DNA of 64,000 bases from Vampirovibrio sp041737375 (lineage in GTDB: Bacteria; Cyanobacteriota; Vampirovibrionia; Vampirovibrionales; Vampirovibrionaceae), in contig NZ_JBGSRV010000010.1 of the NCBI RefSeq assembly GCF_041737375.1, forward strand, positions 1-64,000. Reading direction: 5' to 3'. Under the pieces are notes generated by a model. That model did no database searches. It worked only from the letters and a program-made list of their open reading frames with translations, and was not told the origin of the DNA. Made by a program: the position numbers and the translations under genes. Below, piece by piece: positions 43,596-52,629 of this stretch. Positions within the stretch are counted from its first letter, which is position 1. Every line of letters starts with the position of its first letter.

Positions 43596-44216
43596 CTAAA
43601 CTTCTCGCAGGTAGGGTTCCAATACCTCTTGAAGTTTGAGGCGGGCACGTGCCAGCCTGGATTTGACAGTACCGATGTTTGTTTCGGTCAAGCTGGCGAT
43701 TTCCTCGTAGCTTAACCCTTGTATTTCTCTGAGGACGATAATGGTCCTAAACTGTTCCGGGAGATTCTGAATGGCTTGCTGAATTTTGCGATCCAGTTCA
43801 GAATTCAGGGCCAGTTTATCCGGCATATCGCTCACATCCGGAATGTCTCTTGCCGGACTTTGCTCATCATCCGTCTCATACACCGGCTCATCCAGAGAGA
43901 TGGTTCTCAACTGGCGAGGGGCCTTTCGCAATTCATCATAAAAGAGATTGGTAATGATTCGGTTCAACCAGTATTTGAAGGTTTTGGGGTTTCGCAACGA
44001 CTTAATGGAACGACACATACGAAGCAGCACTTCTTGTGTCAAATCATTAATATCATTGCGCTCCGGGGCCAGTTGGTAAAGCGTGACATACACCAGCCTT
44101 TGATAGCGGTTTACCAACTCTTCCAGAGCACTCATCTGATCGGCCTGGGCTTTCAGCACCAGATCCTCTGCGGAGAGAGCCCGTAGATCTTCTTTGGTTT
44201 GGCTTTTGGAGGCCAT
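43596..44216 (-). CDS. ECF-type RNA polymerase sigma factor
   Basis: 206 aa from the ATG at 44216 (GGGAT about 6 nt upstream); the frame runs on to 44267 without support. Region 2 (LEELVNRYQRLVYVTLYQLAPERNDINDLTQEVLLRMCRSI) and region 4 (IQNLPEQFRTIIVLREIQGLSYEEIASLTETNIGTVKSRLARARLKL) are both present, separated by an acidic linker of about 45 residues. It directs RNA polymerase to stress promoters; the downstream gene encodes its likely membrane anti-sigma factor. It follows the PilZ gene by 54 bp. Confidence 0.93.
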   Translation of the reverse strand: MASKSQTKEDLRALSAEDLVLKAQADQMSALEELVNRYQRLVYVTLYQLAPERNDINDLTQEVLLRMCRSIKSLRNPKTFKYWLNRIITNLFYDELRKAPRQLRTISLDEPVYETDDEQSPARDIPDVSDMPDKLALNSELDRKIQQAIQNLPEQFRTIIVLREIQGLSYEEIASLTETNIGTVKSRLARARLKLQEVLEPYLREV

Positions 44217-44270
44217 GCAAATCCCGCTTCCGTAATCCCGGATAACAACGGATTTATTGTAGCACAAGGC

Positions 44271-44948
44271 TTACTGCTCTTTGAGCTTCAGCTCGTGGCG
44301 AAAACATTCCCGGACCAGGGCCATTTCCTGGGCATCTTCTAAATCCTGAAACTGGCAGGCCACAATATATAAATCCTCGGGGTGCTTTTTGCGAGAGTTT
44401 TGGACAGAATAGACGACCCTGGCCTTTAACTGTAGCACTTGCGGCCCTCCGGCAAGCGGCAATTTAATACGGAGTTGTTGGGCTGGAGGAAACAGGCGCA
44501 TACCGGTAAAGCGCATTCCCCCGCCACTTAAATCATCCGTTCGGGCAGACATTGAAATGGGTTTATCAGCCTGCATGTACTCCAGCACAAATGGAATCAC
44601 CATCGGAATTCGCACATGTTTTCGACGTTGCACAAATTCTATCTGGGGGTTTTCTGGAATTTTCAACCAGAAAATACCCCCTTCAGCCGTGGGTTTTGAA
44701 GCGATTACAGGGTAAAAAATACAAGGGGTGGGGTTAATTTCAAGCATAACCCCCACCACCACGCCGGGTTGCAACAAGGGATAAATTGACGCCACACCGC
44801 TGGAGGGCGCAGCCAAAGACAACATGGTTTTTCCCATTTGATCAATCTGACTGGAAAAGGTGTATTCAATGCTGTCATCCTCGGCATCCCAAATGGTAAC
44901 CTGCACCTTTTGGCCCGTTACCAAGGCGTCTTGCCATTCATTTGACAT
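44271..44948 (-). CDS. PilZ-domain c-di-GMP receptor with YcgR-like N-terminal domain
   Basis: 225 aa. Residues 1-100 form a beta-rich domain like the flagellar-brake (YcgR-N) part. The PilZ domain begins with the RRKHVR box (R109-x3-R113) and has the DDLSGGGM motif (D139, S141, G144), the two c-di-GMP contact motifs. It probably alters activity of a partner on binding c-di-GMP. It is the first gene of a minus-strand group with an ECF sigma, anti-sigma and Spy-like protein. A TATAAT -10 lies upstream (45015-45020, minus strand), without a clear -35. Confidence 0.88.
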   Translation of the reverse strand: MSNEWQDALVTGQKVQVTIWDAEDDSIEYTFSSQIDQMGKTMLSLAAPSSGVASIYPLLQPGVVVGVMLEINPTPCIFYPVIASKPTAEGGIFWLKIPENPQIEFVQRRKHVRIPMVIPFVLEYMQADKPISMSARTDDLSGGGMRFTGMRLFPPAQQLRIKLPLAGGPQVLQLKARVVYSVQNSRKKHPEDLYIVACQFQDLEDAQEMALVRECFRHELKLKEQ

Positions 44949-45071
44949 CCTGAACCATTATGATCCCGCTTTAGCGCTTATACCCGAACCGTTATTTATT
45001 ATTATATGAGGCAAATTATAAAAAAACAAAATCTGGTTTGACTACAAAGTTTAAAAAAAATTCCGTGCGAT

Positions 45072-45239
45072 TTAATCCTGCTGATTGACCGCAGAGGCAG
45101 GGCTTGCAGCCGCATTTTTTCGAATATAAGTACGAAGCGCTTCCCGAATTAATTCACTGCGAGAACGTTGCTCTTTTTCGGCCACTTCATCGATTCGTTT
45201 CAAGAACTCATCTTTCATTGAAATCAAGACTCTCGCCAT
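45072..45239 (-). CDS. Ribbon-helix-helix (CopG-type) regulator
   Basis: 55 aa from the ATG at 45239 with GGAATCG/GAGAGG upstream; an earlier start at 45266 would only add a basic extension. RHH fold: a beta strand (ARVLISM) and two helices (DEFLKRIDEVAEKEQRS, RSELIREALRTYIRK). Such proteins bind DNA as dimers, often as antitoxins or autoregulators. No toxin gene is adjacent. It has its own promoter (45300-45328). Confidence 0.8.
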   Translation of the reverse strand: MARVLISMKDEFLKRIDEVAEKEQRSRSELIREALRTYIRKNAAASPASAVNQQD

Positions 45240-45299
45240 TCGATTCCAACCTCTCTTTTTGATCAAGGGATATATAAAAAACGGTATTGACTGTATATC

Positions 45300-45328
45300 A
45301 TATTAGTACAAGCAAGGCCCATTTTCAA
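45300..45328 (-). promoter_or_regulatory. Promoter of the RHH gene
   Basis: On the minus strand: TTGAAA (45328-45323), 17-bp spacer, TAATAT (45305-45300). A TGTA-N11-TACA dyad (45292-45310) overlaps the -10 and could be an autoregulatory site. Confidence 0.6.
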
Positions 45329-45330
45329 GT

Positions 45331-45368
45331 AAAAAGCCTCTCACTCAAGGGGAGTGAGAGGCTTTTTT
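45331..45368. terminator. Bidirectional terminator downstream of hppA
   Basis: GCCTCTCACTC/GAGTGAGAGGC, an 11-bp perfect stem (45336-45346 with 45352-45362) with a 5-nt loop, an A-run before and a T-run after. It ends the minus-strand hppA transcript just before the RHH promoter. Confidence 0.9.
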
Positions 45369-45409
45369 AGCAACTTTATGCAGAGAAACCAATGGGTGAC
45401 GATACGGGA

Positions 45410-47536
45410 TTAAACCAGCAGAGGCACCAACAGCAACGCTACAATGTTGAGGATTTTAATAACCGGGTTAATGGCTGGGCCAGCGGTATCCTTGTAAGGA
45501 TCTCCCACCGTATCGCCGGTAACCGCGGCCTGGTGAGCAGGAGAACCCTTGCCCCCAAAGTGTCCATCCTCAATGTATTTTTTGGCGTTATCCCAGGCAC
45601 CACCACCGGAAGTCATGGAAATACCCACAAACAAACCGGTCACAATGCTACCCACCAACACGCCGCCAATCATTTTAATGGCCGCATAGCTAGCGGTATC
45701 GGGAATCAGATAGGTGCCAATCGCCCACATAACCACAGGCACCAGAACTGGCAACAAAGCGGGAACCATCATCTGGCGCAAGGCGCTTTTGGTAACGATA
45801 TCCACGCAAGCCGCATAATCGGGCTTGGAAGTGCCTTCCATGATGCCTTTGTTTTCCTTGAACTGGCGACGCACTTCATGAACCACTTCGCCTGCAGCCG
45901 TTCCAACCGCTTCCATGGCCATAGCGCCGAAGATGTAAGGAATCAGGCCACCAATGAATAAGCCCACAATAATGTAAGGATCGCCCAGAGAGAACAAGGC
46001 ATGCAGGTTATTCATGTTGGACAGGAACACGTTGCCACTTTCAATGGCCGCCGCGTTAATATCCTGAATATAGGAAGAGAACAGCACAATGGCGGCCAAA
46101 CCGGCAGAGCCAATGGCGTACCCCTTGGTGATGGCCTTGGTGGTGTTACCCACCGCATCCAGCGGATCGGTAATGGCTCGGACTTTTTCATCCATATGCG
46201 CCATTTCTGCGATACCACCGGCGTTATCGGTAATAGGGCCAAAGGCATCCAGCGCTACCACGATACCGGCCATGGACAACATGGAAACAGCGGCGATGGA
46301 GATACCGTACAGGCCACCCATAAAGTAAGCGGCCAGCATACCAATGGAAATCACGACCACCGGTGCGGCAGTGGACTTCATACCCACCGCGATACCCGCA
46401 ATAATGTTAGTGGCATGCCCGGACTCAGAAGCGGCAGCCACGGAGCGAACCGGCTTAAACGAGGTTGAGGTGTAGTAATCGGTAATCCACACCATGGCAA
46501 TGGTTACCACAATACCGGTCATGGCCGATCCAATCAGGCCAGTCTGGGTAATGGCGGTCACCAAACCTTCTGCATTGGTGAATGAAAAGCCGTTGGGGAA
46601 ATACTGGTAAGTCATACCCACCACCATGAGCGCAACCAGGAAAATGGTGGCATACAAACCTTTGTACAAGGCTTTCATGGGGTTATTGTCGCTACCCACT
46701 TTCACAAAGAAAGTACCGGCAATAGAGGCAATGATAGACAAACCGCCCAGCATCAGCGGGTACAGAATGGCATCGGTATTATGGTTGAACAACAAGTTGC
46801 CCAAAAACATAGCCGCAATGGTAGTAACCGCGTAAGTTTCAAACAAATCGGCGGCCATACCGGCGCAATCACCCACGTTATCGCCCACGTTATCGGCAAT
46901 AACGGCAGGGTTTCTGGGGTCATCTTCAGGAATACCCGCTTCCACCTTGCCTACCAGGTCAGCGCCAACATCGGCGGCCTTGGTAAAAATGCCCCCACCC
47001 AAACGGGCGAACACACTAATCAGGCTGGAGCCGAAGGCCAAACCCACGATGGAAGGGAATAACTCTGGAGATGGCGCAAAATAGTAAAAACCAGCAACGC
47101 CCAATAACGCCAGACCAACCACCAGCAAACCCGTTACTGCGCCACCTTTAAAGGCAACATCCATAGCGGCATTCATGCCTTTTTGAGCAGCCTCGGCAGT
47201 TCTGACGTTGGCGTTAACCGAAACGAACATACCAATGTAACCTGCCAAACCACTCAAAAACGCACCCAATAAAAAAGCCACCGATACATAGGTGGCGTAC
47301 TGGGTTCCTTTTAAGGAGGAGAACAGGGCAAACAAAATAATCGTGAGAATAACAGCAGTAATGGCAATGGTTTTGTATTGCCGGTTCATGTAAGCGCTAG
47401 CGCCTTCTTTAATGGCGTTTGCGATATCCTGCATTTTCTGGTTTCCGGGGCTGAGGCCAAGAATCCACTGACGGGTTACGAGCCCGAAAATGATGGCCAG
47501 CACCCCGCAGATGATGGGGAATAGAATGGGTTCCAT
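45410..47536 (-). CDS. hppA: Membrane-bound H+-translocating pyrophosphatase (K+-independent type)
   Basis: 708 aa, about 16 membrane helices. It couples pyrophosphate hydrolysis to ion pumping. The catalytic region is intact (DVGADLVGKVEAGIPEDDPRN, NVGDNVGDCAGMAADLFE). The residue pair that sets potassium need is Lys/Thr here (GNTTKAITKGYAIGSA) in place of the Ala/Gly of K+-dependent enzymes, so a K+-independent proton pump is inferred. Monocistronic, bounded by a strong terminator. Confidence 0.95.
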   Translation of the reverse strand: MEPILFPIICGVLAIIFGLVTRQWILGLSPGNQKMQDIANAIKEGASAYMNRQYKTIAITAVILTIILFALFSSLKGTQYATYVSVAFLLGAFLSGLAGYIGMFVSVNANVRTAEAAQKGMNAAMDVAFKGGAVTGLLVVGLALLGVAGFYYFAPSPELFPSIVGLAFGSSLISVFARLGGGIFTKAADVGADLVGKVEAGIPEDDPRNPAVIADNVGDNVGDCAGMAADLFETYAVTTIAAMFLGNLLFNHNTDAILYPLMLGGLSIIASIAGTFFVKVGSDNNPMKALYKGLYATIFLVALMVVGMTYQYFPNGFSFTNAEGLVTAITQTGLIGSAMTGIVVTIAMVWITDYYTSTSFKPVRSVAAASESGHATNIIAGIAVGMKSTAAPVVVISIGMLAAYFMGGLYGISIAAVSMLSMAGIVVALDAFGPITDNAGGIAEMAHMDEKVRAITDPLDAVGNTTKAITKGYAIGSAGLAAIVLFSSYIQDINAAAIESGNVFLSNMNNLHALFSLGDPYIIVGLFIGGLIPYIFGAMAMEAVGTAAGEVVHEVRRQFKENKGIMEGTSKPDYAACVDIVTKSALRQMMVPALLPVLVPVVMWAIGTYLIPDTASYAAIKMIGGVLVGSIVTGLFVGISMTSGGGAWDNAKKYIEDGHFGGKGSPAHQAAVTGDTVGDPYKDTAGPAINPVIKILNIVALLLVPLLV

Positions 47537-47843
47537 GAGTTGTGCTGTTCTCCCTTCGATTCTACTGAATAGTGAAAATTAAACTTTTTAAACTGAGCCT
47601 GGAGGCAACCATGGGGAAATTATGGAGTAGGTTACTTAAAATCCACCAAAATTCCTAGATTTCAACTTTATAAAGAAACCGAACTTAACAAAACCAAAGT
47701 CAATCGGCTTTACGTGTCACGCTGGATATCTTGGCTTCATGAGAGGCTTCATCATGGTTTCACCATGGCCCCATCACGGGTTTCAACAACGCTTCGAGAA
47801 CTTGCCTACCAAAAACTCCCTCCCGCCAAAAAAAGGTGCTATA
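47537..47843. other. Gene-free stretch between hppA and tRNA-Arg
   Basis: About 307 bp. It should hold the hppA promoter (minus strand) and the tRNA 3' trailer. A 92-codon plus-strand frame (47714-47992) crosses the tRNA antisense and is rejected. Nothing else was identified. Confidence 0.4.
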
Positions 47844-47917
47844 TGTGCCCGGCGCGACTCGAACGCGCGACCTACGGCTTCGGAGACCGTCACTCTATCC
47901 AACTGAGCTACGGGCAC
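47844..47917 (-). tRNA. tRNA-Arg(CCG)
   Basis: Cloverleaf on the minus strand: acceptor GTGCCCG/CGGGCAC, TA linker, D-stem GCTC/GAGT (last pair G-T), anticodon stem ACGGT/GCCGT with loop CTCCGAA (anticodon CCG), 5-nt variable region, T-arm GCGCG-TTCGAGT-CGCGC and discriminator A. CCA is not encoded. It reads the CGG arginine codon. Confidence 0.96.
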
Positions 47918-48008
47918 AAGCGGAAAATTAATCTAGCACCAAGATCCATTCAAGTCCAGAACTCATCCGACCAGACTGACCTGAGCGGATGAGCCTGAAC
48001 CTGAAAAC

Positions 48009-49607
48009 CTACTTTTTTTCCTTGATATTAGCCGCTGGAACGGAAAAATCGCCGGTTAAAATAGCCATTACCGCATCCAGTAGTTTTTGGCTCTTATCCA
48101 ACGCCAGGTTTGGACTGTCGGCCACCCCTTCCACGTAAACACGGGCAATGGGTTCGGTACCACTGGCCCGAATCAGCAACCAGCTTCCGTCCTGAAAGAA
48201 AACCTTGGCCCCGTCACGGGTGCCGTACTTTTTCTCCAGGGCATCGGAAGAAGCGGTGGATTGGGCCGTATCAATCTCAAATCCGGCAATCTGGCCGCCT
48301 TGGCCTTGCAGGCCCTGAAAATGAGCCATAATGGCCTTGCCATGCTCGGTTTTCACGCCCAGCTCCCGAAAGGCGAATTGCTCTTTCACCGAAGCCTGAA
48401 CGTTTTTCAGGATTTGGCTCAGGGGCTTTGCTTCCACTGCCACAATTTCAGCCACCATTAAATTGGCCAAAATGCCATCTTTTTCGGGAATATGGCCAAT
48501 CACGCTGATACCACCGGAGCTTTCGCCCCCAATTAGCACCTGCTCGCCGCCTTTTTCCTCATGCTCAATAAACTCTTCGGCGATGTACTTGTAGCCCACC
48601 GGGCTTTGAATCACCGAAAGACCAGCCTTGGCAGCCAATGCGTCCAGCAAATGGGTGGTGGCCTGAGAGCGCACGATTACCCCTTTTTCCTGACGGTTGT
48701 TCAGCAAGTGGTACACAATCAGCGACAACACCTCATTAGAATTCAGATAGCGTCCGGTTTCATCCAGTACCCCAAACCGATCAGCATCTCCATCGTTGGA
48801 TAAACCAATTTTCAAAACGGCGGCATCCTGTTGAACCAGCGCGCTCAACTCGGTTAAATTACTGCCGGTAGGCTCAGGCATACCAGTGTAGCCGGGGGGC
48901 AGTTGTTCGGTATCGTGAATCACGACCGTGTCAATGCCCTCATCTTTCAGCAAACGGGGCAAATAGCGACGCCCAGTGGCATACAGCGGATCATAAAAAA
49001 TCTTGAGCCCACTGGCCTTGATTTTGGGGTAATCAATTTTCATACCCTGCTTCAAATGCTGCCGGTATAGCTCATAAGGATCAAACTCGGTAATGGCAGC
49101 AGGTTGATGCGCCCCATAAGCAGCCCGATCTAATGTGAGGTTGAGGGGTTCAGTCTGGTACAACTCAAATTTTTGAGAAACCGGGGTGGGCATCACCGCA
49201 GCGTCTGGGGTCAGGAAATTATACCCGCCGTACGGCCAGGGGTTGTGGCTGGCGGTCATCAAAATGGCGCCCAGCGTTTCGTCATAACCCAGGTTCAACC
49301 GGTTAAAATATTTGGCGGCGTAGGCCAGCACCGGCGAGGGTAAATCGGTGGAGGCCTGAAACACATCCAGCCCCTTGGCCTTTAAAATATCGGCAATCAC
49401 CGGAATAAAACGGCGGGTCTTCTCACGGGTATCTCCGCCAATGAGGATAGGCAGCAGTTTTCCCTTGCGCTGAATCTCGCTAATCAGGTAATCACTAATG
49501 GCATGGGTGATTTGATGGATGACCGACTCGTTGAACCCGGCATCCTGATCGTTACGGTAGCCTGAAGTACCAAAGCGGTACACTTTTTGAACAGATACTG
49601 ACGGCAT
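48009..49607 (-). CDS. Phosphoglucomutase/phosphomannomutase family protein
   Basis: 532 aa from the ATG at 49607 with GGGGAG 8 nt upstream; the frame is open to 49673 but without support. Alpha-phosphohexomutase with YRFGTSGYRND near the start, the phosphoserine loop MTASHNPWPYGGYN, the Mg loop SNDGDADRFGVLD, sugar loop GGESSGG and phosphate loop RASGTEPIARVYVE. It interconverts hexose 1- and 6-phosphates; glucose, mannose or both cannot be told from sequence. It stands alone, minus strand, 91 bp from the tRNA. Confidence 0.9.
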   Translation of the reverse strand: MPSVSVQKVYRFGTSGYRNDQDAGFNESVIHQITHAISDYLISEIQRKGKLLPILIGGDTREKTRRFIPVIADILKAKGLDVFQASTDLPSPVLAYAAKYFNRLNLGYDETLGAILMTASHNPWPYGGYNFLTPDAAVMPTPVSQKFELYQTEPLNLTLDRAAYGAHQPAAITEFDPYELYRQHLKQGMKIDYPKIKASGLKIFYDPLYATGRRYLPRLLKDEGIDTVVIHDTEQLPPGYTGMPEPTGSNLTELSALVQQDAAVLKIGLSNDGDADRFGVLDETGRYLNSNEVLSLIVYHLLNNRQEKGVIVRSQATTHLLDALAAKAGLSVIQSPVGYKYIAEEFIEHEEKGGEQVLIGGESSGGISVIGHIPEKDGILANLMVAEIVAVEAKPLSQILKNVQASVKEQFAFRELGVKTEHGKAIMAHFQGLQGQGGQIAGFEIDTAQSTASSDALEKKYGTRDGAKVFFQDGSWLLIRASGTEPIARVYVEGVADSPNLALDKSQKLLDAVMAILTGDFSVPAANIKEKK

Positions 49608-49741
49608 AAAGCGAACTCCCCAGAAACAAACACAACGCCACCTGTGCGCAGATGGCAAAACAGATACCTTCATTAACCCATTTCAACGTGATGTTTCGCA
49701 AGTCTTTTTATATCGTTTTATTGCGTTTGGTACATCAAACA

Positions 49742-49770
49742 TTGCCCCTGCCGGGAAAAACTTGTATATT
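49742..49770 (+). promoter_or_regulatory. Promoter of the KimA-like gene
   Basis: TTGCCC (49742-49747), 17-bp spacer, TATATT (49765-49770), about 30 bp before the ATG at 49800, so the leader is too short for a riboswitch. Confidence 0.55.
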
Positions 49771-49799
49771 CGGTCTGTCTTGAATAGGTAAATCGCACT

Positions 49800-51692
49800 A
49801 TGTGGAGCAGGCTTAAAAGATTTGTGGTGGGAAACCCTCTGGCGTCCCACCGAGAACGGCACGAGAGATTATCGGTACCCATCGGACTTGCGGTTTTCGC
49901 ATCCGATGCCTTGTCCTCAACCGCTTACGCCACCGAAGAGATTTTGATTGCCCTGTTTGCTTCAGGGCTTTCCATTCAAATGGGCATGACCCTGATTCAG
50001 GCTTCTGCCTTTAATGGCATTTTGGCGCTGCCCATTGCCGCCATCATCATCATATTAATGTTTGTGGTGGTCATGTCTTACCGGGAAGTCATTATGGCTC
50101 ACCCCAACGGCGGTGGCAGTTATGAAGTGGCAAAAACCCGGCTGGGAAGAACGGCCAGCCAAATTGCGGGCTCAGCCCTTTTAATCGACTATGTATTGAC
50201 GGTATCCGTTAGTATTTCCTCCGGGGTGGCCAACATTGTCTCCACCGGCTGGTTCCCCAAGGGGCATAACATCGCCTTTAGCGTGGTCATGATTATGATC
50301 ATCATGCTGTTGAACCTGAGAGGCCTTAAAGAATCCGGCAAAGCCTTCGCGGTGCCCGCCTTCTTTTTTATCATTTCCATGGTGGCCATGATTGGCACCG
50401 GTATTTTCAAGGTGATGACCGGGCAAGTGGAATCGGTTCCCGAAATTGCGGTGGTGGGTCAACAAGTTAGCACCATTGCCCCGCTGGTTTTAATAGCGGT
50501 ACTGTTGCGGGCCTTCTCTCACGGTTGTGCGGCCCTAACAGGAATTGAAGCGGTGTCCAACGGGGTACAAGCCTTTAAGGAACCTGCGGAAGTGAATGCC
50601 AGCCGCACTATGGTTTACATGGGACTGGTGCTGGCCGTTATTTTTCTGGGGGTTACCTATTTGGCTTACGCCTTACCGGGTATTGTTCCGCCAGAGCTGG
50701 ATCCCCATCACGAAACGGTTATTTCCCAAATTGCGGCCAGTGTTTTCAGTCACGGCAGCATCTTTTATCTAACCGTACAGTTTGTCACCGCCATCATTTT
50801 GATTTTGGCGGCCAATACCAGTTTTAACGGCTTTCCCCGGCTGGGCATGATTTTGGCCCAGGACGGCTATTTGCCCAGACAACTGATGAACCTGGGCGAT
50901 CGGCTGGTCTACAGTAACGGCATTGTCATTCTCAGCTTTTTCGCCATGTTGCTGATTATTATTTACAAAGCCGATTACAACGCCATGATTCCCCTGTATG
51001 CCATCGGCGTTTTTCTGTCCTTCACCCTGGCCCAATGGGGAATGATTCGTCACCACAAGGCCGAGCAAAAACCGGGCTGGCAACGGCGCGCTACCATTAA
51101 CATGATTGGCGCCGTGTTAACCGGGGTGGTTACCATTATTCTGGCCGTGGAAAAATTCACGGAAGGGGCCTGGATTGTACTGGTGGCCATGCCCATTATC
51201 ATTTTCGTTTTCCGCCAGATTTGCCACCATTATGAATCCATTGGCAAGCAACTGGCCTTGCCCGAGGATGGCTACTGTCCACTGGCCATTGAGCATACGG
51301 TGCTGGTGCTGATTTCTTCCTTGCACCGGGGAACCATTCCCGCTTTGGAATACGCCAAAACCATTTCGGATCGGGTGGAGGCAGTGCATGTGGAACTCAA
51401 CCCCGCTGGCACCGAACGGGTAAAACGAGCCTGGGAGGACTGGGGTTGCGGCATTCCGCTCACCATTCTAAAATCCCCTTACCGCTCCATTAGCGAACCC
51501 TTGCTGGAGTACATTGATGAAGTAGAAGATCGCTATGAGCATGATCTGGTGACCATCATTGTGCCTGAATTTGTGACCAAAAGCTGGTGGCACAACCTGC
51601 TTCACAACCAGACCTCCATCATGATCAAAACCCTGTTGCGCTATCGAAGCAATAAAGTAGTCACCACCGTGCGCTATCATCTGGATGAATAA
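49800..51692 (+). CDS. KimA-like APC-family potassium/amino-acid permease
   Basis: 630 aa with about 12 membrane helices (residues 25-460) and a cytosolic C-terminal domain (about 490-630). The sequence follows Bacillus KimA along its length: FASDALSSTAYATEEIL at helix 1, HPNGGGSYEVAKTRLG, LRAFSHGCAALTGIEAVSNG, LAANTSFNGFPRLGMILAQDGYLPR, and a tail with EYAKTISDRVEAVHVEL, PYRSI and WWHNLLHNQTS. KimA imports K+ with protons and its tail binds c-di-AMP. Potassium is the likely substrate; amino acids are the alternative. Monocistronic. Confidence 0.85.
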   Translation: MWSRLKRFVVGNPLASHRERHERLSVPIGLAVFASDALSSTAYATEEILIALFASGLSIQMGMTLIQASAFNGILALPIAAIIIILMFVVVMSYREVIMAHPNGGGSYEVAKTRLGRTASQIAGSALLIDYVLTVSVSISSGVANIVSTGWFPKGHNIAFSVVMIMIIMLLNLRGLKESGKAFAVPAFFFIISMVAMIGTGIFKVMTGQVESVPEIAVVGQQVSTIAPLVLIAVLLRAFSHGCAALTGIEAVSNGVQAFKEPAEVNASRTMVYMGLVLAVIFLGVTYLAYALPGIVPPELDPHHETVISQIAASVFSHGSIFYLTVQFVTAIILILAANTSFNGFPRLGMILAQDGYLPRQLMNLGDRLVYSNGIVILSFFAMLLIIIYKADYNAMIPLYAIGVFLSFTLAQWGMIRHHKAEQKPGWQRRATINMIGAVLTGVVTIILAVEKFTEGAWIVLVAMPIIIFVFRQICHHYESIGKQLALPEDGYCPLAIEHTVLVLISSLHRGTIPALEYAKTISDRVEAVHVELNPAGTERVKRAWEDWGCGIPLTILKSPYRSISEPLLEYIDEVEDRYEHDLVTIIVPEFVTKSWWHNLLHNQTSIMIKTLLRYRSNKVVTTVRYHLDE

Positions 51693-51855
51693 CCTGAAGC
51701 GCTGATTTCCGCTTTACTTTTTTAAACATTTTTTAGTATTTATTAACACTTACTAAACATTCGCTTATAAAAAAAATAGCTGGGTATTGTAACAGTGGTT
51801 ATTCACTTTTTGTCCTTCAATACAAAAAACGCTGTTTCTGACTTAAAGGCTAACA

Positions 51856-52629
51856 ATGACTATAAACGAATTTCCGCAGGATCCCCCCAATCCGCCCCAG
51901 CAACGCTGGTATGACAAAGAGCAGACTGTTGCCCGGTCAGTTCGCCTCATAAAAACCTTCCCCACCGACTATCAGGAGGTATTGGGGGAAACGGTTATTG
52001 GCCTGGCGGAAAAACACTGTGGGGTCAATGCGCTGCTGGAAAACCTTCGGCAGCTAGGCCCGGATAAAGTGTTGAATCTGTTTAAAGCCAAAAGCAAGAG
52101 CCGAAACTACGATCAAAACGCAACCCTGCACAAAGCAATGAACTGCCTGTATGTTTTGCCTGAGGATCAGCGTATTTTTATCGCCATCAAGGTGATTGAT
52201 GTGGTTGGCCATTTTTTTGAATACCTCATTATTTGTCAGGAAACCAGACAACCCAGCCGCCAGGATATTCTTCAGGATCTAAGCCATGCTTTTATTCAGG
52301 AAACGCTGGAAGATACCGCCAATCACCTGAGCCAGTTTCACCCATCCATGACCCTGCCCAATGGTCCTACCTTAAAATCCATTCGGGATCGCATTCATCA
52401 GAGTAAAAGCAAGGGCTACATCGAAGAAATCGCCCTTTTTCAAGGCAGCGTATTGAACCCATCAGGCGGTCAAAATCCATCCCCAGAGGTGATAAACACA
52501 CTCCAGTCCAAACCCGCTTCAGGCACAGATACTCCACCAACCACCACAGCCCCATTGCGAGAGAGTGATGAGACCGTGGCTCAGGATAATCGGGGTATGA
52601 AAATCAGGCAAGATAAATTCGGGGGTTAA
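51856..52629 (+). CDS. Unrecognised 257-aa protein preceding the phage module
   Basis: Not recognised. Residues 20-185 are mainly helical, with aromatic and leucine-rich segments (ARSVRLIKTFPTDYQEVLGE, GVNALLENLRQL, HKAMNCLYVLPEDQRIFI); the last 70 are rich in Pro, Thr, Ser and probably disordered. No signal peptide or membrane segment. AAAGG lies upstream of the ATG, and an AT-rich promoter-like stretch (51720-51780) precedes it. It points the same way as the phage genes that start 333 bp later, but nothing in it is phage-specific. Confidence 0.6.
   Translation: MTINEFPQDPPNPPQQRWYDKEQTVARSVRLIKTFPTDYQEVLGETVIGLAEKHCGVNALLENLRQLGPDKVLNLFKAKSKSRNYDQNATLHKAMNCLYVLPEDQRIFIAIKVIDVVGHFFEYLIICQETRQPSRQDILQDLSHAFIQETLEDTANHLSQFHPSMTLPNGPTLKSIRDRIHQSKSKGYIEEIALFQGSVLNPSGGQNPSPEVINTLQSKPASGTDTPPTTTAPLRESDETVAQDNRGMKIRQDKFGG

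Noticed and set aside
47844..47917. tRNA-Arg as attachment site of the phage block
   Set aside because: The tRNA lies about 5 kb away with chromosomal genes between, and no repeat of its 3' end was noticed at the block's borders.
47714..47992. 92-codon frame across the tRNA
   Set aside because: It is antisense to tRNA-Arg, which has a complete cloverleaf.
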